DNA of 61,172 bases. Origin: Oscillospiraceae bacterium. Its GTDB lineage: Bacteria; Bacillota; Clostridia; Oscillospirales; Oscillospiraceae. Each line of letters begins with the position of its first letter. Position 1 is the stretch's first letter. The translations under genes and the position numbers were made by a program. This document shows, piece by piece, positions 1-8,276 of this stretch. The stretch covers positions 1-61,172 of the forward strand of contig JAFSIK010000014.1 in NCBI GenBank assembly GCA_017439805.1, written 5' to 3'. Below the pieces are notes generated by a model. It was not told the DNA's origin. It was given only the letters and a program-made list of their open reading frames with translations, and made no database searches.

Positions 1-184
1 CGATATCAAGGGCGTTCAGATGAAGATCGAATGGGGCAGCCAGATCCGCTCCTATGTCTTTATGCCCTACACTCTTGCCAAGGATCACCGCACCGGTCAC
101 GAAAACGGCAACATAAACGCCGTTATGGACGGTGACATCGACGGATTCATCAACTCTTACCTGGCCATGAAGGCCGTAAAATAA
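1..184 (+). CDS. prfB: Peptide chain release factor 2, C-terminal end (partial)
   Basis: This is the last ~60 codons of an RF2-type release factor, read in frame from base 2 to the TAA at 182-184. RF2 recognises UGA and UAA stop codons and triggers peptide release on the ribosome. The visible tail carries the family signatures [16 protein letters not shown] and the closing [10 protein letters not shown], which fit RF2 better than RF1. The GGQ domain and the site of any programmed frameshift lie upstream of the window and cannot be judged. secG follows on the same strand after about 100 bases that contain a possible promoter. Confidence 0.9.
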   Translation, partial: DIKGVQMKIEWGSQIRSYVFMPYTLAKDHRTGHENGNINAVMDGDIDGFINSYLAMKAVK

Positions 185-206
185 TCCGAAAAATCAAAAT
201 TTCCCC

Positions 207-235
207 TTGATTGTTGCGGGAAAATATGATAATAT
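207..235 (+). promoter_or_regulatory. Possible sigma-A promoter for secG
   Basis: TTGATT at 207-212 and TAATAT at 230-235 are 17 bases apart, in the AT-rich gap between prfB and secG. Each box matches consensus at four of six positions, so this is only a candidate. Read-through from prfB is the alternative. Confidence 0.35.
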
Positions 236-287
236 TCGGGTTACGCTGATTATTGTGCCTTTTTGGGCTTATTAAGGAGTTTTATAA

Positions 288-542
288 ATGGAAGCTATTA
301 AAGTCATCATCACTATAATTCAGGTTATTTCTGCGGTTGCTCTGATTCTGGTTGTTATGGGCCAGGACGGCAAGGAATCCGGTCTTTCTGCGGCTATCGG
401 TGGCGGCAACGGCGCCGAGACCTTTATGTCCAAAAACAAGTCCAGCTCCATGAAGGCGAAGCTTGCAAAGGCTACCAAGTGGGTCGCCGTTGCGTTCTTC
501 GTACTGTCCCTGGTACTGAACCTGTTCATCGCCGCTATGTAA
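288..542 (+). CDS. secG: Preprotein translocase subunit SecG
   Basis: SecG is the small accessory subunit of the SecYEG channel and assists protein export at the cytoplasmic membrane. The 84-residue protein has the expected layout: a first membrane helix (about residues 4-24), a cytoplasmic loop rich in Gly, Ser and Lys (about 25-64) and a second helix (about 65-83). The loop carries the family pattern QDGKESGLSAAIGGG. The ATG at 288 has an AAGGAG ribosome site at 274-279. A strong hairpin with a U-run follows directly, so secG is probably the last gene of its transcript. Confidence 0.92.
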   Translation: MEAIKVIITIIQVISAVALILVVMGQDGKESGLSAAIGGGNGAETFMSKNKSSSMKAKLAKATKWVAVAFFVLSLVLNLFIAAM

Positions 543-550
543 AAATCCTG

Positions 551-580
551 CCCGGAAGCACTGCGCTTCCGGGTATTTTT
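551..580 (+). terminator. Rho-independent terminator after secG
   Basis: CCCGGAAGC (551-559) pairs perfectly with GCTTCCGGG (565-573), followed by a T-rich run (TATTTTTATT). The hairpin starts 8 bases after the secG stop codon. Confidence 0.85.
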
Positions 581-624
581 ATTGCCTGTCGGGCAAAAGT
601 CCGGCAAAATGGGCATAAAAGAAG

Positions 625-653
625 CACCGCCAATGATGGCGGTGTTTTCTTTT
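625..653 (+). terminator. Second, back-up terminator
   Basis: CACCGCC (625-631) and GGCGGTG (638-644) form a 7-bp stem with a 6-base loop, followed by TTTTCTTTT. It lies 45 bases past the first terminator and faces the same way, protecting the convergent minus-strand operon from read-through. Confidence 0.7.
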
Positions 654-662
654 GCCGTTTAT

Positions 663-694
663 AAAAAAGCAGCCGCATATGCGGCTGCTTTTTT
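663..694. terminator. Bidirectional terminator between secG and the HD-protein gene
   Basis: A near-perfect palindrome: AAAAAAGCAGCCGCA, then TA, then TGCGGCTGCTTTTTT. It gives a GC-rich hairpin with a U-run on both strands. On the minus strand it ends the dgt-dnaG-rpoD-HD unit, whose last stop codon is at 696. Confidence 0.85.
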
Positions 695-695
695 A

Positions 696-1268
696 TTACT
701 CTTCAAGATAGTACGCCGCCTCCATGTCAGCGGTATACAGTGCAAGGGCCAGAGGGTACATTTTAAAGGCCTTGGTGATATTGCGGGTGTCCTGAACATT
801 GGCAAATCCCATGTGGTAGCGGATCGCGAAGGCCTCCTCACGGCTAAGGCGCATGAAGCCGTTTACTATGTACACACTCTTTTCGCCGTGACCGTATGGC
901 ATATCATCGTCAAAGGTATAATAGGGTTTCTGGATCCAGCGACCGTTTTCGTCCTTGACGTTTCGCATGGAGGTCTTGTAGCAGCCTATTTTGCACACAT
1001 CGTGCAGAAGGCCGCATACAGCGATGGTTTCGGCAGTGTAATTGCCGCCGTAAAGCTCCTTCACTCTGGGGCGGGACAGGTAATCCGCCAGACACTCGTA
1101 GACATTTATGCTGTGCTCCACAAGGCCGCCTTCGTGGTTGCCGTGGTATATGGTACTGGCAGGAGCGGTGAAAAAGTCGCTTTTATCGCTGCAGAGGTAG
1201 TCCAGCAGCTCGTTTGCCCCCTCACGGGTCACGTGAGTCCTGTAAATATCAATGAATTTTTCTTTCAT
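696..1268 (-). CDS. HD-domain phosphohydrolase
   Basis: A 190-residue metal-dependent HD-superfamily protein. Visible ligand motifs are HGNHEGGLVEHS (residues 42-52), LLHD (87-90), GHGEKS (126-131) and RYHMG, followed by ALYTADMEA. The HGNHEGGLVEHS-LLHD pattern resembles the HD half of YhaM-type 3'-5' exoribonucleases, but the OB-fold nucleic-acid domain of YhaM is missing, so the substrate is unknown (a nucleotide or short RNA is possible). Its ATG shares one base with the rpoD stop codon (TGATG), so it is translationally coupled to rpoD and is last in the dgt-dnaG-rpoD unit. Confidence 0.75.
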   Translation of the reverse strand: MKEKFIDIYRTHVTREGANELLDYLCSDKSDFFTAPASTIYHGNHEGGLVEHSINVYECLADYLSRPRVKELYGGNYTAETIAVCGLLHDVCKIGCYKTSMRNVKDENGRWIQKPYYTFDDDMPYGHGEKSVYIVNGFMRLSREEAFAIRYHMGFANVQDTRNITKAFKMYPLALALYTADMEAAYYLEE

Positions 1269-2539
1269 CAGTTCAGGAAGTCCTTAAGTTTTTTGGAACG
1301 GCTGGGATGGCGCAGTTTGCGCAGTGCCTTTGCCTCGATCTGGCGGATACGTTCACGGGTAACGTTGAATTCCTTGCCCACTTCCTCAAGAGTGCGGGTG
1401 CGGCCGTCCTCAATACCGAAGCGAAGCTTGAGAACCTTCTCCTCTCTGGGGGTAAGAGTACCCAGCACCTCAACCAGCTGTTCCTTAAGCAGAGTGAAAG
1501 ATGCGGCCTCGGCAGGCTCGGATGCGTCGATGTCGGGGATAAAGTCGCCCAGATGGCTGTCCTCTTCCTCGCCGATGGGGGTTTCCAGAGACACGGGTTC
1601 CTGTGCGATTTTCAGAATATCGCGGACCTTGTCAACAGGCATATTCATCTCCTCGGCGATCTCCTCGGTAGTGGGATCGTGGCCCAATTCCTGCAGGAGC
1701 TGACGGGAAACACGGATAACCTTGTTGATGGTCTCCACCATATGAACGGGGATACGGATGGTACGGGCCTGGTCGGCGATGGCACGGGTAATGGCCTGAC
1801 GGATCCACCAGGTTGCGTAGGTGGAGAACTTATAACCCTTGGTATGGTCAAATTTCTCTACCGCCTTGATAAGACCCAGATTACCCTCCTGAATAAGGTC
1901 AAGGAACAGCATGCCGCGGCCAACGTAGCGCTTTGCAATGGATACGACCAGACGCAGGTTTGCCTCAGCCAGACGGCTGTTGGCTTTTTCGCCGGCCTTT
2001 ACCTTCTTGCGAAGGTCCGCCAGTTCTTCCTCGGAAACGGGATATTCTCCGGTTTCGGCGAATACGTTTTCCACTTCTTCCAGCTTTTCACGGGCCATAT
2101 TGCCGTCGCTCATGGCGGTGGCCAGCTCAACTTCCTCTTCGGGAGACAGCAGGTTTACCTTGCCGATCTCCTTAAGGTACATACGGACAGGGTCGTCGAT
2201 GCTGAAGCTGTCAACCAGAGCCTCGGGGTCGACCAGCTCTTCCTCCTCCATATTTTCCATTTCTTCCGGAGGGGGAATCTCGCTGTCGGGCAGGTCGTTG
2301 AAAAGATCTTCTGCGATAATATCAATATTCAGCGCCTCAAGAGTGTCGTAGAGTTTGTCCACCTGCTCGGTGCTCATCTCCACTTCTTCAAGAAGCTTGA
2401 GAAGTTCCTTGGCGGTTACTTTGCCGGACTTTTTGCCGTTGTCCAGAAACTCGCGAAGCTTCGCCTCGCGGGCCTCGTCAGTGAGTTTATTCTCCACTGC
2501 TTTGTTTTCGGTGTCTTTTTTAGCCATTGTCCCTATCAT
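1268..2539 (-). CDS. rpoD: RNA polymerase primary sigma factor RpoD/SigA
   Basis: This is the housekeeping sigma factor that directs RNA polymerase to -10/-35 promoters. The 423-residue protein shows a region 1.1-like N-terminus, region 1.2 ([12 protein letters not shown]), the region 2 block with [34 protein letters not shown] and [14 protein letters not shown], and region 4 with [16 protein letters not shown] and the helix-turn-helix [18 protein letters not shown]. The first ATG (2539) overlaps the dnaG stop as ATGA; an internal ATG at 2527 (MAKKDTE) is an alternative start with an equally weak ribosome site. The dnaG-rpoD pairing is the classic macromolecular-synthesis operon order. Confidence 0.96.
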   Translation of the reverse strand: MIGTMAKKDTENKAVENKLTDEAREAKLREFLDNGKKSGKVTAKELLKLLEEVEMSTEQVDKLYDTLEALNIDIIAEDLFNDLPDSEIPPPEEMENMEEEELVDPEALVDSFSIDDPVRMYLKEIGKVNLLSPEEEVELATAMSDGNMAREKLEEVENVFAETGEYPVSEEELADLRKKVKAGEKANSRLAEANLRLVVSIAKRYVGRGMLFLDLIQEGNLGLIKAVEKFDHTKGYKFSTYATWWIRQAITRAIADQARTIRIPVHMVETINKVIRVSRQLLQELGHDPTTEEIAEEMNMPVDKVRDILKIAQEPVSLETPIGEEEDSHLGDFIPDIDASEPAEAASFTLLKEQLVEVLGTLTPREEKVLKLRFGIEDGRTRTLEEVGKEFNVTRERIRQIEAKALRKLRHPSRSKKLKDFLN

Positions 2540-4299
2540 CCGTGCTTATTCTCTTTAGCATTAAGATACATCTGCCTCAAATCTCCGCTTTCCTCTGCGG
2601 CTCGTTTCAGACTTTCCCGTTTTACCGCCCCTATGTAGTCACGCAGAGCCCCCTCCGCTGCGGCGGAGTTTTCAGGCTGCTGCAAAAGAGCGGTAAGTCT
2701 GGAAATTTCCTCGCTCTCCAGTTGTCCAGTGAGAGCATCCATGGATACCGGTCTGCCTTCCGACAGGCGGGTTTTGATGATTCGGTAGGTTTTCGCCAAA
2801 AAGGGCGATGAAAATTCTTCCGGCTCTATATCGCAGAGCTCCGGACGGACATATTCCATCAGCAAAAGTCTGATAATGCCCTCCTCTGCCCGGGCAGAGC
2901 GGATATTTTCGTATCTGATAGTGCGTTCTTTCGGTTGGGCGTTGCGGTCGGGACTCTGCACCATCTGAGTCTGTTTCTTTTTCTGGTAGCCGGCGCGGCT
3001 TTTTATTGCACGGTTTACCTCCTGCTTCATCACATCGGGGCTGACCTTTGCCTGCTCCGCTGCGCGAACGGAATATATTTCCCGCTCCACCGGACTGGTA
3101 AGACCGGCGATAAAGCGGCTGGCTTCCTTTAAAAATTCCACCCTGTGGTCGTCCAGAGAAAAATCGTACTTTGCGGCAATAACCGCAAGACCGTACTGGG
3201 CGGAAGTTCCGCTGCCGGACAGCAGCGCTTCAAAAGCGTCGGCACCGTGATTTTTTATAAAATCATCCGCATCCTGCTTGACGGAAACTCCGTCTTTGAC
3301 AATATTGGGCAGACGCAGCACCTTCACGCTTAGCTCGGAGTCCTTCAAAACCTCCAGCGCCCGTGCCGTGGCCTTTTGTCCCGCCTCGTCGTTGTCGTAG
3401 CAGATAACAAGTTCCTTTGTATATCGGGCAAGCAGCCGGGTCTGCTCCGTGGTAAGGGCGGTGCCCATCGACGCTACGGCGTTATCAAACCCCGCCTGAT
3501 GCAGCGTTACCACGTCAAGGTTGCCCTCGCAGAGGATTATATTCGGCCGCTTTGAATTTTTTGCGATGTTCAGGCCGTAGAGAGCCCGGCGCTTGCTGTA
3601 TACCACATTTTCCGGGGAGTTTAAATATTTCGGCTCCGACTTGTCGATGACACGGCTGCCGAAACCTATTATCTCGCCACGGACATTTATAACCGGCAGC
3701 ATAAGCCTGTTTCTGAAGCGGTCATAAATGCCGCCTTTGGCATTTTTAACTGCCAGACCCGCGTCCAGAAGTTCTCTTTTTTCATATCCCATGGCGGTCA
3801 TGGCTTTTAAAAGAGAGTCCCATGAATCCGGCGCGGCGCCCATGCCGAAGTCCCGGGCCACCTTGCCGCTGATACGCCGGGAGGCCAGATAATCGGCAAC
3901 CGGTTTGCCCTCCGGGCTGCGCAGATATTTATAATAGTATCTGGCGGCGTCACGGTTTAGCTTCAAAATCCTGTCGCGGGTGCGGTTTTCCCGGTATTCC
4001 CCGTCCTCGGGGACCTCCATTCCTGCCCGACGGGCCAGAAACCGAACCGCATCCGGATAGCTGAGATTTTCAATCTCCATTATGAAATTTATAACGCCGC
4101 CGCCCTTGCCGCAGCCGAAGCAGTGGTATATCTGCTTGTCGGTGGACACGGAAAAGGAGGGGGTTTTTTCATTGTGAAAGGGGCACAGGCCGAAAATATT
4201 CGAGCCGGAGCGCTTGGTGAGAGCCACGTAGCTGCCCACAACGTCGGAAATTTCGCTCCTGCTGACAAGCTCTTCGATAAAAGCTTCGGGAAAAGCCAT
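2536..4299 (-). CDS. dnaG: DNA primase DnaG
   Basis: DnaG makes RNA primers at the replication fork and works with the DnaB helicase. The 587-residue protein has an N-terminal CHC2 zinc finger (C39, H42, C60, C63, in [11 protein letters not shown] and CFGCGKGG), the RNA-polymerase core, a Toprim domain with CEGNLD and the metal-binding [11 protein letters not shown], and a C-terminal helical part expected to bind DnaB. The open frame extends 52 codons upstream, but the ATG at 4299 is preceded by a full AAAGGAGGTGAG ribosome site and starts with [11 protein letters not shown], typical of the family. Its stop overlaps the rpoD start. Confidence 0.96.
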   Translation of the reverse strand: MAFPEAFIEELVSRSEISDVVGSYVALTKRSGSNIFGLCPFHNEKTPSFSVSTDKQIYHCFGCGKGGGVINFIMEIENLSYPDAVRFLARRAGMEVPEDGEYRENRTRDRILKLNRDAARYYYKYLRSPEGKPVADYLASRRISGKVARDFGMGAAPDSWDSLLKAMTAMGYEKRELLDAGLAVKNAKGGIYDRFRNRLMLPVINVRGEIIGFGSRVIDKSEPKYLNSPENVVYSKRRALYGLNIAKNSKRPNIILCEGNLDVVTLHQAGFDNAVASMGTALTTEQTRLLARYTKELVICYDNDEAGQKATARALEVLKDSELSVKVLRLPNIVKDGVSVKQDADDFIKNHGADAFEALLSGSGTSAQYGLAVIAAKYDFSLDDHRVEFLKEASRFIAGLTSPVEREIYSVRAAEQAKVSPDVMKQEVNRAIKSRAGYQKKKQTQMVQSPDRNAQPKERTIRYENIRSARAEEGIIRLLLMEYVRPELCDIEPEEFSSPFLAKTYRIIKTRLSEGRPVSMDALTGQLESEEISRLTALLQQPENSAAAEGALRDYIGAVKRESLKRAAEESGDLRQMYLNAKENKHG

Positions 4300-4322
4300 G
4301 CTCTCACCTCCTTTAAAGTGTG

Positions 4323-4352
4323 ATTTTAACCATTTTTCGCCTTTTAAGGCAA
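4323..4352 (-). promoter_or_regulatory. Possible promoter upstream of dnaG
   Basis: On the minus strand, TTGCCT (4347-4352) and TAAAAT (4323-4328) are 18 bases apart, in the 100-base gap between dgt and dnaG. The same gap also contains the short inverted repeat GCCTTAAAAGGC. The match is weak and dnaG could simply be read from dgt. Confidence 0.3.
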
Positions 4353-4399
4353 GGAAACACCCGCCCACGCCTCCGACACGGGCGAATGTCGGTGTTATT

Positions 4400-5401
4400 T
4401 TATCTGAGACTCCATGAGGAGGGCACAAAAAGCTGATTGAATTTATAAACCGCAAAATTATCCGTCATACCCGCCACATAATCGCAGACGCAGCGCTCCT
4501 TGCCCTCGTTTTCAAGAATGCCGCTCATATCGGCAGGCAGTTCCTCCGGGTGGTGCATGTAATGCTGGAACAGGGCGCTGAGGATATTGAAGGTCTTTTG
4601 TTCCTCGCTTTTTGCCTTGGGGTTTGTGTAGACGTTTTCAAACATAAAGGTGCGAAGTTCACCCATGGCGCGCTCGTAATCGGGGAGCATAACGATATCC
4701 CCTTCCCTGCTGCCGTTTATAAGGGCGGCGACAAGGCTGTTTATGCGCCATTTATGTGTAGAACCGAGAATTTCGGAAATTTCCGCCGGGATGTCCTCAT
4801 CGGTGATGATGCCGCCGCGGATGGCGTCGTCAATATCGTGATTTATGTAGGCGATCTTGTCGGCATAGCGCACAACTCTCCCCTCTGGGGTAGCCGCAAG
4901 CTCCGGCCCTGTATGGCAGAGTATGCCGTCACGGGTCTCCATGGTAAGGTTCAGACCCCGGCCCGCCTTTTCGATAACGTCCACCACCCGCAGGGAATTT
5001 TCATTGTGGTGAAATCCTTTGGAGTAGATGACGTTCAGCGCCCTCTCGCCGGCGTGACCGAAGGGGGTGTGACCAAGGTCATGACCGATAGCGATGGCCT
5101 CGGTAAGGCCCTCGTTGAGTCCAAGGGCACGGGAAACCGTGCGGGCGATGCGGGAAACCTCGATAGTATGTATCATACGGGTGCGGTAATGGTCGCCCTC
5201 GGGCCGCAGGAATACCTGAGTCTTGTGCATAAGACGGCGGAAAGATTTGCTGTGGACGATCCTGTCCGCGTCCCGCTGAAAGCAGGTGCGGATATCGCAC
5301 TCCTCCTCCTGCACCGGGCGACCGGAGGATCTGCAGGACAATGTGGCGTATTTGGACAGAGTTTCAAGCTCCATCTGCTCTGCAAGCAAACGACAATTCA
5401 T
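4400..5401 (-). CDS. dgt: Deoxyguanosinetriphosphate triphosphohydrolase-like protein
   Basis: HD-superfamily dNTPase that cleaves dNTPs to the deoxynucleoside and triphosphate. The 333-residue protein has the Dgt/SAMHD1-like core: FRRLMHKTQV, then HYRTRMIHTIEVSRIAR, then the HD motif GHDLGHTPFGH (H107, D108, H111, H116). It is the shorter form that usually heads the dnaG-rpoD operon in Clostridia. The start is taken as the ATG at 5401 because AGGAGG lies 8 bases upstream; a TTG at 5407 is too close to that site. dnaG follows after a 100-base gap. Confidence 0.88.
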   Translation of the reverse strand: MNCRLLAEQMELETLSKYATLSCRSSGRPVQEEECDIRTCFQRDADRIVHSKSFRRLMHKTQVFLRPEGDHYRTRMIHTIEVSRIARTVSRALGLNEGLTEAIAIGHDLGHTPFGHAGERALNVIYSKGFHHNENSLRVVDVIEKAGRGLNLTMETRDGILCHTGPELAATPEGRVVRYADKIAYINHDIDDAIRGGIITDEDIPAEISEILGSTHKWRINSLVAALINGSREGDIVMLPDYERAMGELRTFMFENVYTNPKAKSEEQKTFNILSALFQHYMHHPEELPADMSGILENEGKERCVCDYVAGMTDNFAVYKFNQLFVPSSWSLR

Positions 5402-5429
5402 ACGCAATACCTCCTGTCAATTACTTATA

Positions 5430-5473
5430 CGACAAAAAATCAAAAAACCCTTTTTAAAAAAAGAGTTTTTTGA
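5430..5473 (-). terminator. Terminator after yigZ
   Basis: On the minus strand, a 16-bp almost fully paired stem (arms 5458-5473 and 5440-5455, loop of two bases) ends in TTTTTTG. The stem is AT-rich but long, and sits 12 bases past the yigZ stop, before the dgt ribosome site. Confidence 0.75.
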
Positions 5474-5484
5474 AAATTTTGGTA

Positions 5485-6123
5485 CTATTTCTTTTCAATT
5501 CGCACCGGGCGGAGCATGCTTCCCATTTTTTCCGGGTATATCTGACCGTTGGTCATGTCGATTATTTTAGCCGCGAATTCATCTGCGTCGGCGCCGGGAA
5601 GCAGTGCGGAGATAAGCACATCCGCTCCGTATTCGGCGTTTTCAATCTCGCCCCAGCGCTCAGTTTCCAGTTTTACCCGCTCGAAAAGCGGATAGGGGCA
5701 GTGCAGCTGCATCTTCACAAGCTCCCGCATGGCGTAAAGCCCGGCCGCCTCAAGAGCAAGAGAGGCGGTCTTGCCGTAGGCTCTCACAAGTCCTCCGCCG
5801 CCCAGAAGTATACCGCCGAAGTAGCGGGTTATAACACAGCAGAAGCTGTAAACCCCGCCCTTTCGGAAAACATCCAGAGTGGGCAGGCCGGAGGTGCCGG
5901 AGGGTTCGCCGTCGTCGGAGAAGCGGGTGGCACCGTCACGGACGCAGTAGGCATATACATTGTGAGTTGCGTCCCAGTGCTGCTTTCGCATATCGGCAAT
6001 ATGGGCAAGGGCTTCCTCCTCGGACTCAACACGCCATACCCGGCCTATGAAACGGGAACGCTTTTCAATAAATTCAGCCTCGCCGTAAAGGCCCGGCACA
6101 AGATATTCCTCCAAGGAGCTCAC
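5485..6123 (-). CDS. yigZ: YigZ/IMPACT (UPF0029) family protein
   Basis: A 212-residue member of the YigZ/IMPACT family. The diagnostic stretches are present: KSRFIGRV-like text near the N-terminus (KRSRFIGRV), HNVYAYCVRD, the strongly conserved SDDGEPSGT with GLP, and RYFGGILLGGGGLVRAYG. The domain resembles ribosomal-protein-S5-type folds; eukaryotic IMPACT modulates translational control, but the bacterial role is not established. The start is a GTG with a poor ribosome site, five bases after the hflX stop, so translational coupling is likely. It is the last gene of the rpmE-flavin reductase-hflX-yigZ unit. Confidence 0.88.
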   Translation of the reverse strand: MSSLEEYLVPGLYGEAEFIEKRSRFIGRVWRVESEEEALAHIADMRKQHWDATHNVYAYCVRDGATRFSDDGEPSGTSGLPTLDVFRKGGVYSFCCVITRYFGGILLGGGGLVRAYGKTASLALEAAGLYAMRELVKMQLHCPYPLFERVKLETERWGEIENAEYGADVLISALLPGADADEFAAKIIDMTNGQIYPEKMGSMLRPVRIEKK

Positions 6124-6128
6124 CTCGC

Positions 6129-7391
6129 TTATTTTATAAATTTGGTAACCGTCTGCAAAACCTTGGTGGTGCAGGTCAGTTTAACTTCGATGCCCTCGGC
6201 GGTATAGTCCACGCCGTCCACGCTGGCCTCGCGGTAGAGTCTGTCAAGGACGCCGCCCTCGCTGTAAGGCAGAAGCAGGGTAACGCTGTGGCGGCCACGG
6301 TCAAGGGCAGTGCGGATTTTTTCCTTAAGCTCGTCCACATTGCGGCCGTTAAGGGCACTTATGCAGACCACATTTTCACCTCTGGGCAGAGCCACGGCGT
6401 CGGTAAGGTCAGCCTTGTTATACACCCTCACCTGAGGCACATTGGAGGCGCCCAGCCGCTCTATAAGCTGGTCGGTTACCCGTTCGTGCTCGGTATGGAG
6501 GGGGTTTGAAACGTCAATAACATGGAGGATGCAATCGGCATAGCAAAGCTCCTCCAGGGTTGCCTTGAAGGCCTCCACCAGATGATGGGGCAGTTTGCGG
6601 ATAAAGCCGACGGTGTCGGACAAAAGCACCGTAAGGTCGGGGCCTATGACAAACTGGCGGGTTGTTGTATCCAGTGTGTCAAAAAGGCGGTCATTGGCGT
6701 GGATGCCCGCGTCGGTCAGAGTATTCATAAGGGTGGACTTGCCCGCGTTGGTGTAACCCACCAGAGCAACCACGGGAATGTCGTTTTTGATACGCTGGCG
6801 GCGCTGAATGCCGCGCACACGGCGCACTTCTTCCAGTTCCTCGCCCAGTTTTGAGATTTTTCGTCTGATATGACGGCGGTCGGTCTCCAGCTGGGTCTCG
6901 CCGGGGCCGCGGGTGCCGATGGCGCCCTCCTGTCTTTCAAGGTGTGTCCACATACCCAGAAGCCGGGGCAGTACATATTTATACTGGGCAAGCTCCACCT
7001 GCAGGCGACCCTCACGGGTACGGGCCCGCTGGGCAAAGATGTCCAGAATAAGGGTGCTGCGGTCAATGACGCGCAGACCTATCTCCTGCTCAAGCGCCTG
7101 TGTCTGGGAGGGAGTAAGGTCATTGTCAAAAACAATAAGGGTGGCCTGCTCCATGGCGGCAAGCTCTTTCACCTCGGCGCATTTGCCCTCGCCGATAAAA
7201 GTATGGCCGTCCGGGGTATCCCTGCGCTGTATTATTCTTGCGGCGCTCTCGCCTCCGGCGGTTTCCAGAAGAGCCTCCAGCTCGTCCATTGTGTCGTCGG
7301 TGCTGACCTCATCGTCGGGCAGGCTGCGCGCCCAGAGGCCTACAAGGACTGCCCGCTCGCTGGTTTTTGCAAATTTCTCAAATTCGTTCAT
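6129..7391 (-). CDS. hflX: GTPase HflX
   Basis: HflX is a ribosome-associated GTPase that splits or rescues stalled 50S/70S ribosomes. The 420-residue protein has the N-terminal HflX domain (VFDNDLTPSQTQ, LDIFAQRARTREGRLQVELAQ), the glycine-rich linker GTRGPGETQLETDRR, and a GTPase domain with the P-loop GYTNAGKST (212-220), DTVGF as G3, NKAD as G4 and CISAL as G5. It abuts the flavin-reductase gene with no gap (that stop ends at 7392, hflX ATG at 7391), so the two are co-translated. Confidence 0.95.
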   Translation of the reverse strand: MNEFEKFAKTSERAVLVGLWARSLPDDEVSTDDTMDELEALLETAGGESAARIIQRRDTPDGHTFIGEGKCAEVKELAAMEQATLIVFDNDLTPSQTQALEQEIGLRVIDRSTLILDIFAQRARTREGRLQVELAQYKYVLPRLLGMWTHLERQEGAIGTRGPGETQLETDRRHIRRKISKLGEELEEVRRVRGIQRRQRIKNDIPVVALVGYTNAGKSTLMNTLTDAGIHANDRLFDTLDTTTRQFVIGPDLTVLLSDTVGFIRKLPHHLVEAFKATLEELCYADCILHVIDVSNPLHTEHERVTDQLIERLGASNVPQVRVYNKADLTDAVALPRGENVVCISALNGRNVDELKEKIRTALDRGRHSVTLLLPYSEGGVLDRLYREASVDGVDYTAEGIEVKLTCTTKVLQTVTKFIK

Positions 7392-7889
7392 TTATCTGGC
7401 AAGTACCTCTACAATTTCTCCGTAGAACATTTTGTGGTAATCATCGGCGGCGTAAACGGCTGCGGGAATGCTTCCGTCAAGGAAGTTTTCCTTTTTCAGG
7501 CTGTCAACGTAGAGTTTTTTGCACACAAGTACAAATTTCGCCTGCTCCACATAGGGGGTCTCGCCGGAAAAGCCAACGGTCAGTCCGGTTTCGGCGGCCT
7601 TGTCAAAATCACGGCCACTTTTGCTGCCGCAGAAGTTCATCTCTTCACGGCACTGACCGTCCATAAGGCACATGGAAAAAGTGTCCTGCTTTTCCATAAA
7701 CTCGATGGTATATCTCTGGGGACGCACCGCGGCGATGGCGCAGTCTTTGCCCCACATATGGCCCATAAAGCCCCAGGAGGCGGTCATAAAGTTGTTCTTT
7801 TCACGGTCACCGGCGCAGATAAGGCTCCAGCCCTTTGAAATGCCGGAGAAGGGAGAGAGAGTTATCTCCTCGGGGGTGATTTTTCTCAT
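7392..7889 (-). CDS. Flavin reductase-like (FMN-binding split-barrel) protein
   Basis: A 165-residue protein of the flavin reductase-like/FMN-binding family. The N-terminal run TASWGFMGHMWGKDCAIAAVRPQRYT fits the FMN-phosphate-binding segment, and EQAKFVLVCKKLYVD is the usual second half. Such small proteins bind FMN and are annotated as flavin reductases or NAD(P)H-dependent oxidoreductases; the physiological acceptor is unknown. The ATG at 7889 is chosen because AAAGGAGA lies just upstream; an in-frame upstream extension lacks a site. It sits between rpmE and hflX. Confidence 0.8.
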   Translation of the reverse strand: MRKITPEEITLSPFSGISKGWSLICAGDREKNNFMTASWGFMGHMWGKDCAIAAVRPQRYTIEFMEKQDTFSMCLMDGQCREEMNFCGSKSGRDFDKAAETGLTVGFSGETPYVEQAKFVLVCKKLYVDSLKKENFLDGSIPAAVYAADDYHKMFYGEIVEVLAR

Positions 7890-7910
7890 ATTTTGTCTCC
7901 TTTCGCGCAA

Positions 7911-7948
7911 ATGAGAATAGGCGAAGAGCGCATATACGTTCTTCGCCT
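7911..7948 (-). terminator. Hairpin downstream of rpmE
   Basis: AGGCGAAGA (7919-7927) and TCTTCGCCT (7940-7948) form a perfect 9-bp stem with a 12-base loop. The minus-strand tail is only moderately T-rich (ATTCTCATTT), so this may be a partial terminator that sets rpmE above the downstream genes. Confidence 0.55.
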
Positions 7949-7965
7949 AAGTACAGCAGATATGA

Positions 7966-8166
7966 TTATTTCAGACCGAACTTCTTGTTGAAGCGGTCAA
8001 CGCGTCCACCGGTATCAACCAGCTTCTGCTTGCCGGTGTAGAAAGGATGGCACTTGGAGCAGATTTCAACCTTGATGTCCTTCTTAGTGGAGCCGGTTTC
8101 GATAACCTCCCCGCAAGCGCACCTGATGGTGGTCTGCTCGTACTTGGGATGGATACCTTCCTTCAT
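7966..8166 (-). CDS. rpmE: 50S ribosomal protein L31
   Basis: The 66-residue protein is the zinc-binding (C+) form of L31: CAC near the N-terminus and CSKCHP further on supply the Cys ligands. It begins [11 protein letters not shown], typical of the family, and ends HFN-type as [13 protein letters not shown]31 bridges the large and small ribosomal subunits. AGAGGTGA lies 7 bases before the ATG. It has its own strong promoter, and the same 17-base upstream block occurs at rpmB, another Cys-rich ribosomal protein gene. Confidence 0.97.
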   Translation of the reverse strand: MKEGIHPKYEQTTIRCACGEVIETGSTKKDIKVEICSKCHPFYTGKQKLVDTGGRVDRFNKKFGLK

Positions 8167-8219
8167 TTGGGTTCACCTCTTTCGAAACAGGTCAATGCCT
8201 GAATACTTGCGCAACGGTT

Positions 8220-8258
8220 ATTATAGCATTACATTTTCGCCAATGCAAGCATTTTTTT
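8220..8258 (-). promoter_or_regulatory. rpmE promoter with upstream A-tract/palindrome block
   Basis: Minus-strand TTGCAT (8243-8248) and TATAAT (8220-8225) are 17 bases apart, with an extended -10 (TGC before TATAAT). The block AAAAAAATGCTTGCATT (8258-8242) covers an A-tract and the inverted repeat AATGC-TT-GCATT; it is identical to that at the rpmB promoter. Confidence 0.85.
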
Positions 8259-8276
8259 GCATTTATTCAGACTTTT

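Noticed and set aside
582-2638. Two overlapping plus-strand frames opposite the HD gene and rpoD
   Set aside because: They begin inside terminators or inside rpoD and show no protein motif.
4300-4455. N-terminal extension of dnaG by 52 codons
   Set aside because: No ribosome site at the upstream ATG and no homology to primase, whereas the ATG at 4299 has a complete site and the standard start.
8243-8262. Terminator of tyrS made by the ATGCAA/TTGCAT repeat
   Set aside because: The repeat is the -35 region of rpmE and no U-run follows it on the minus strand.
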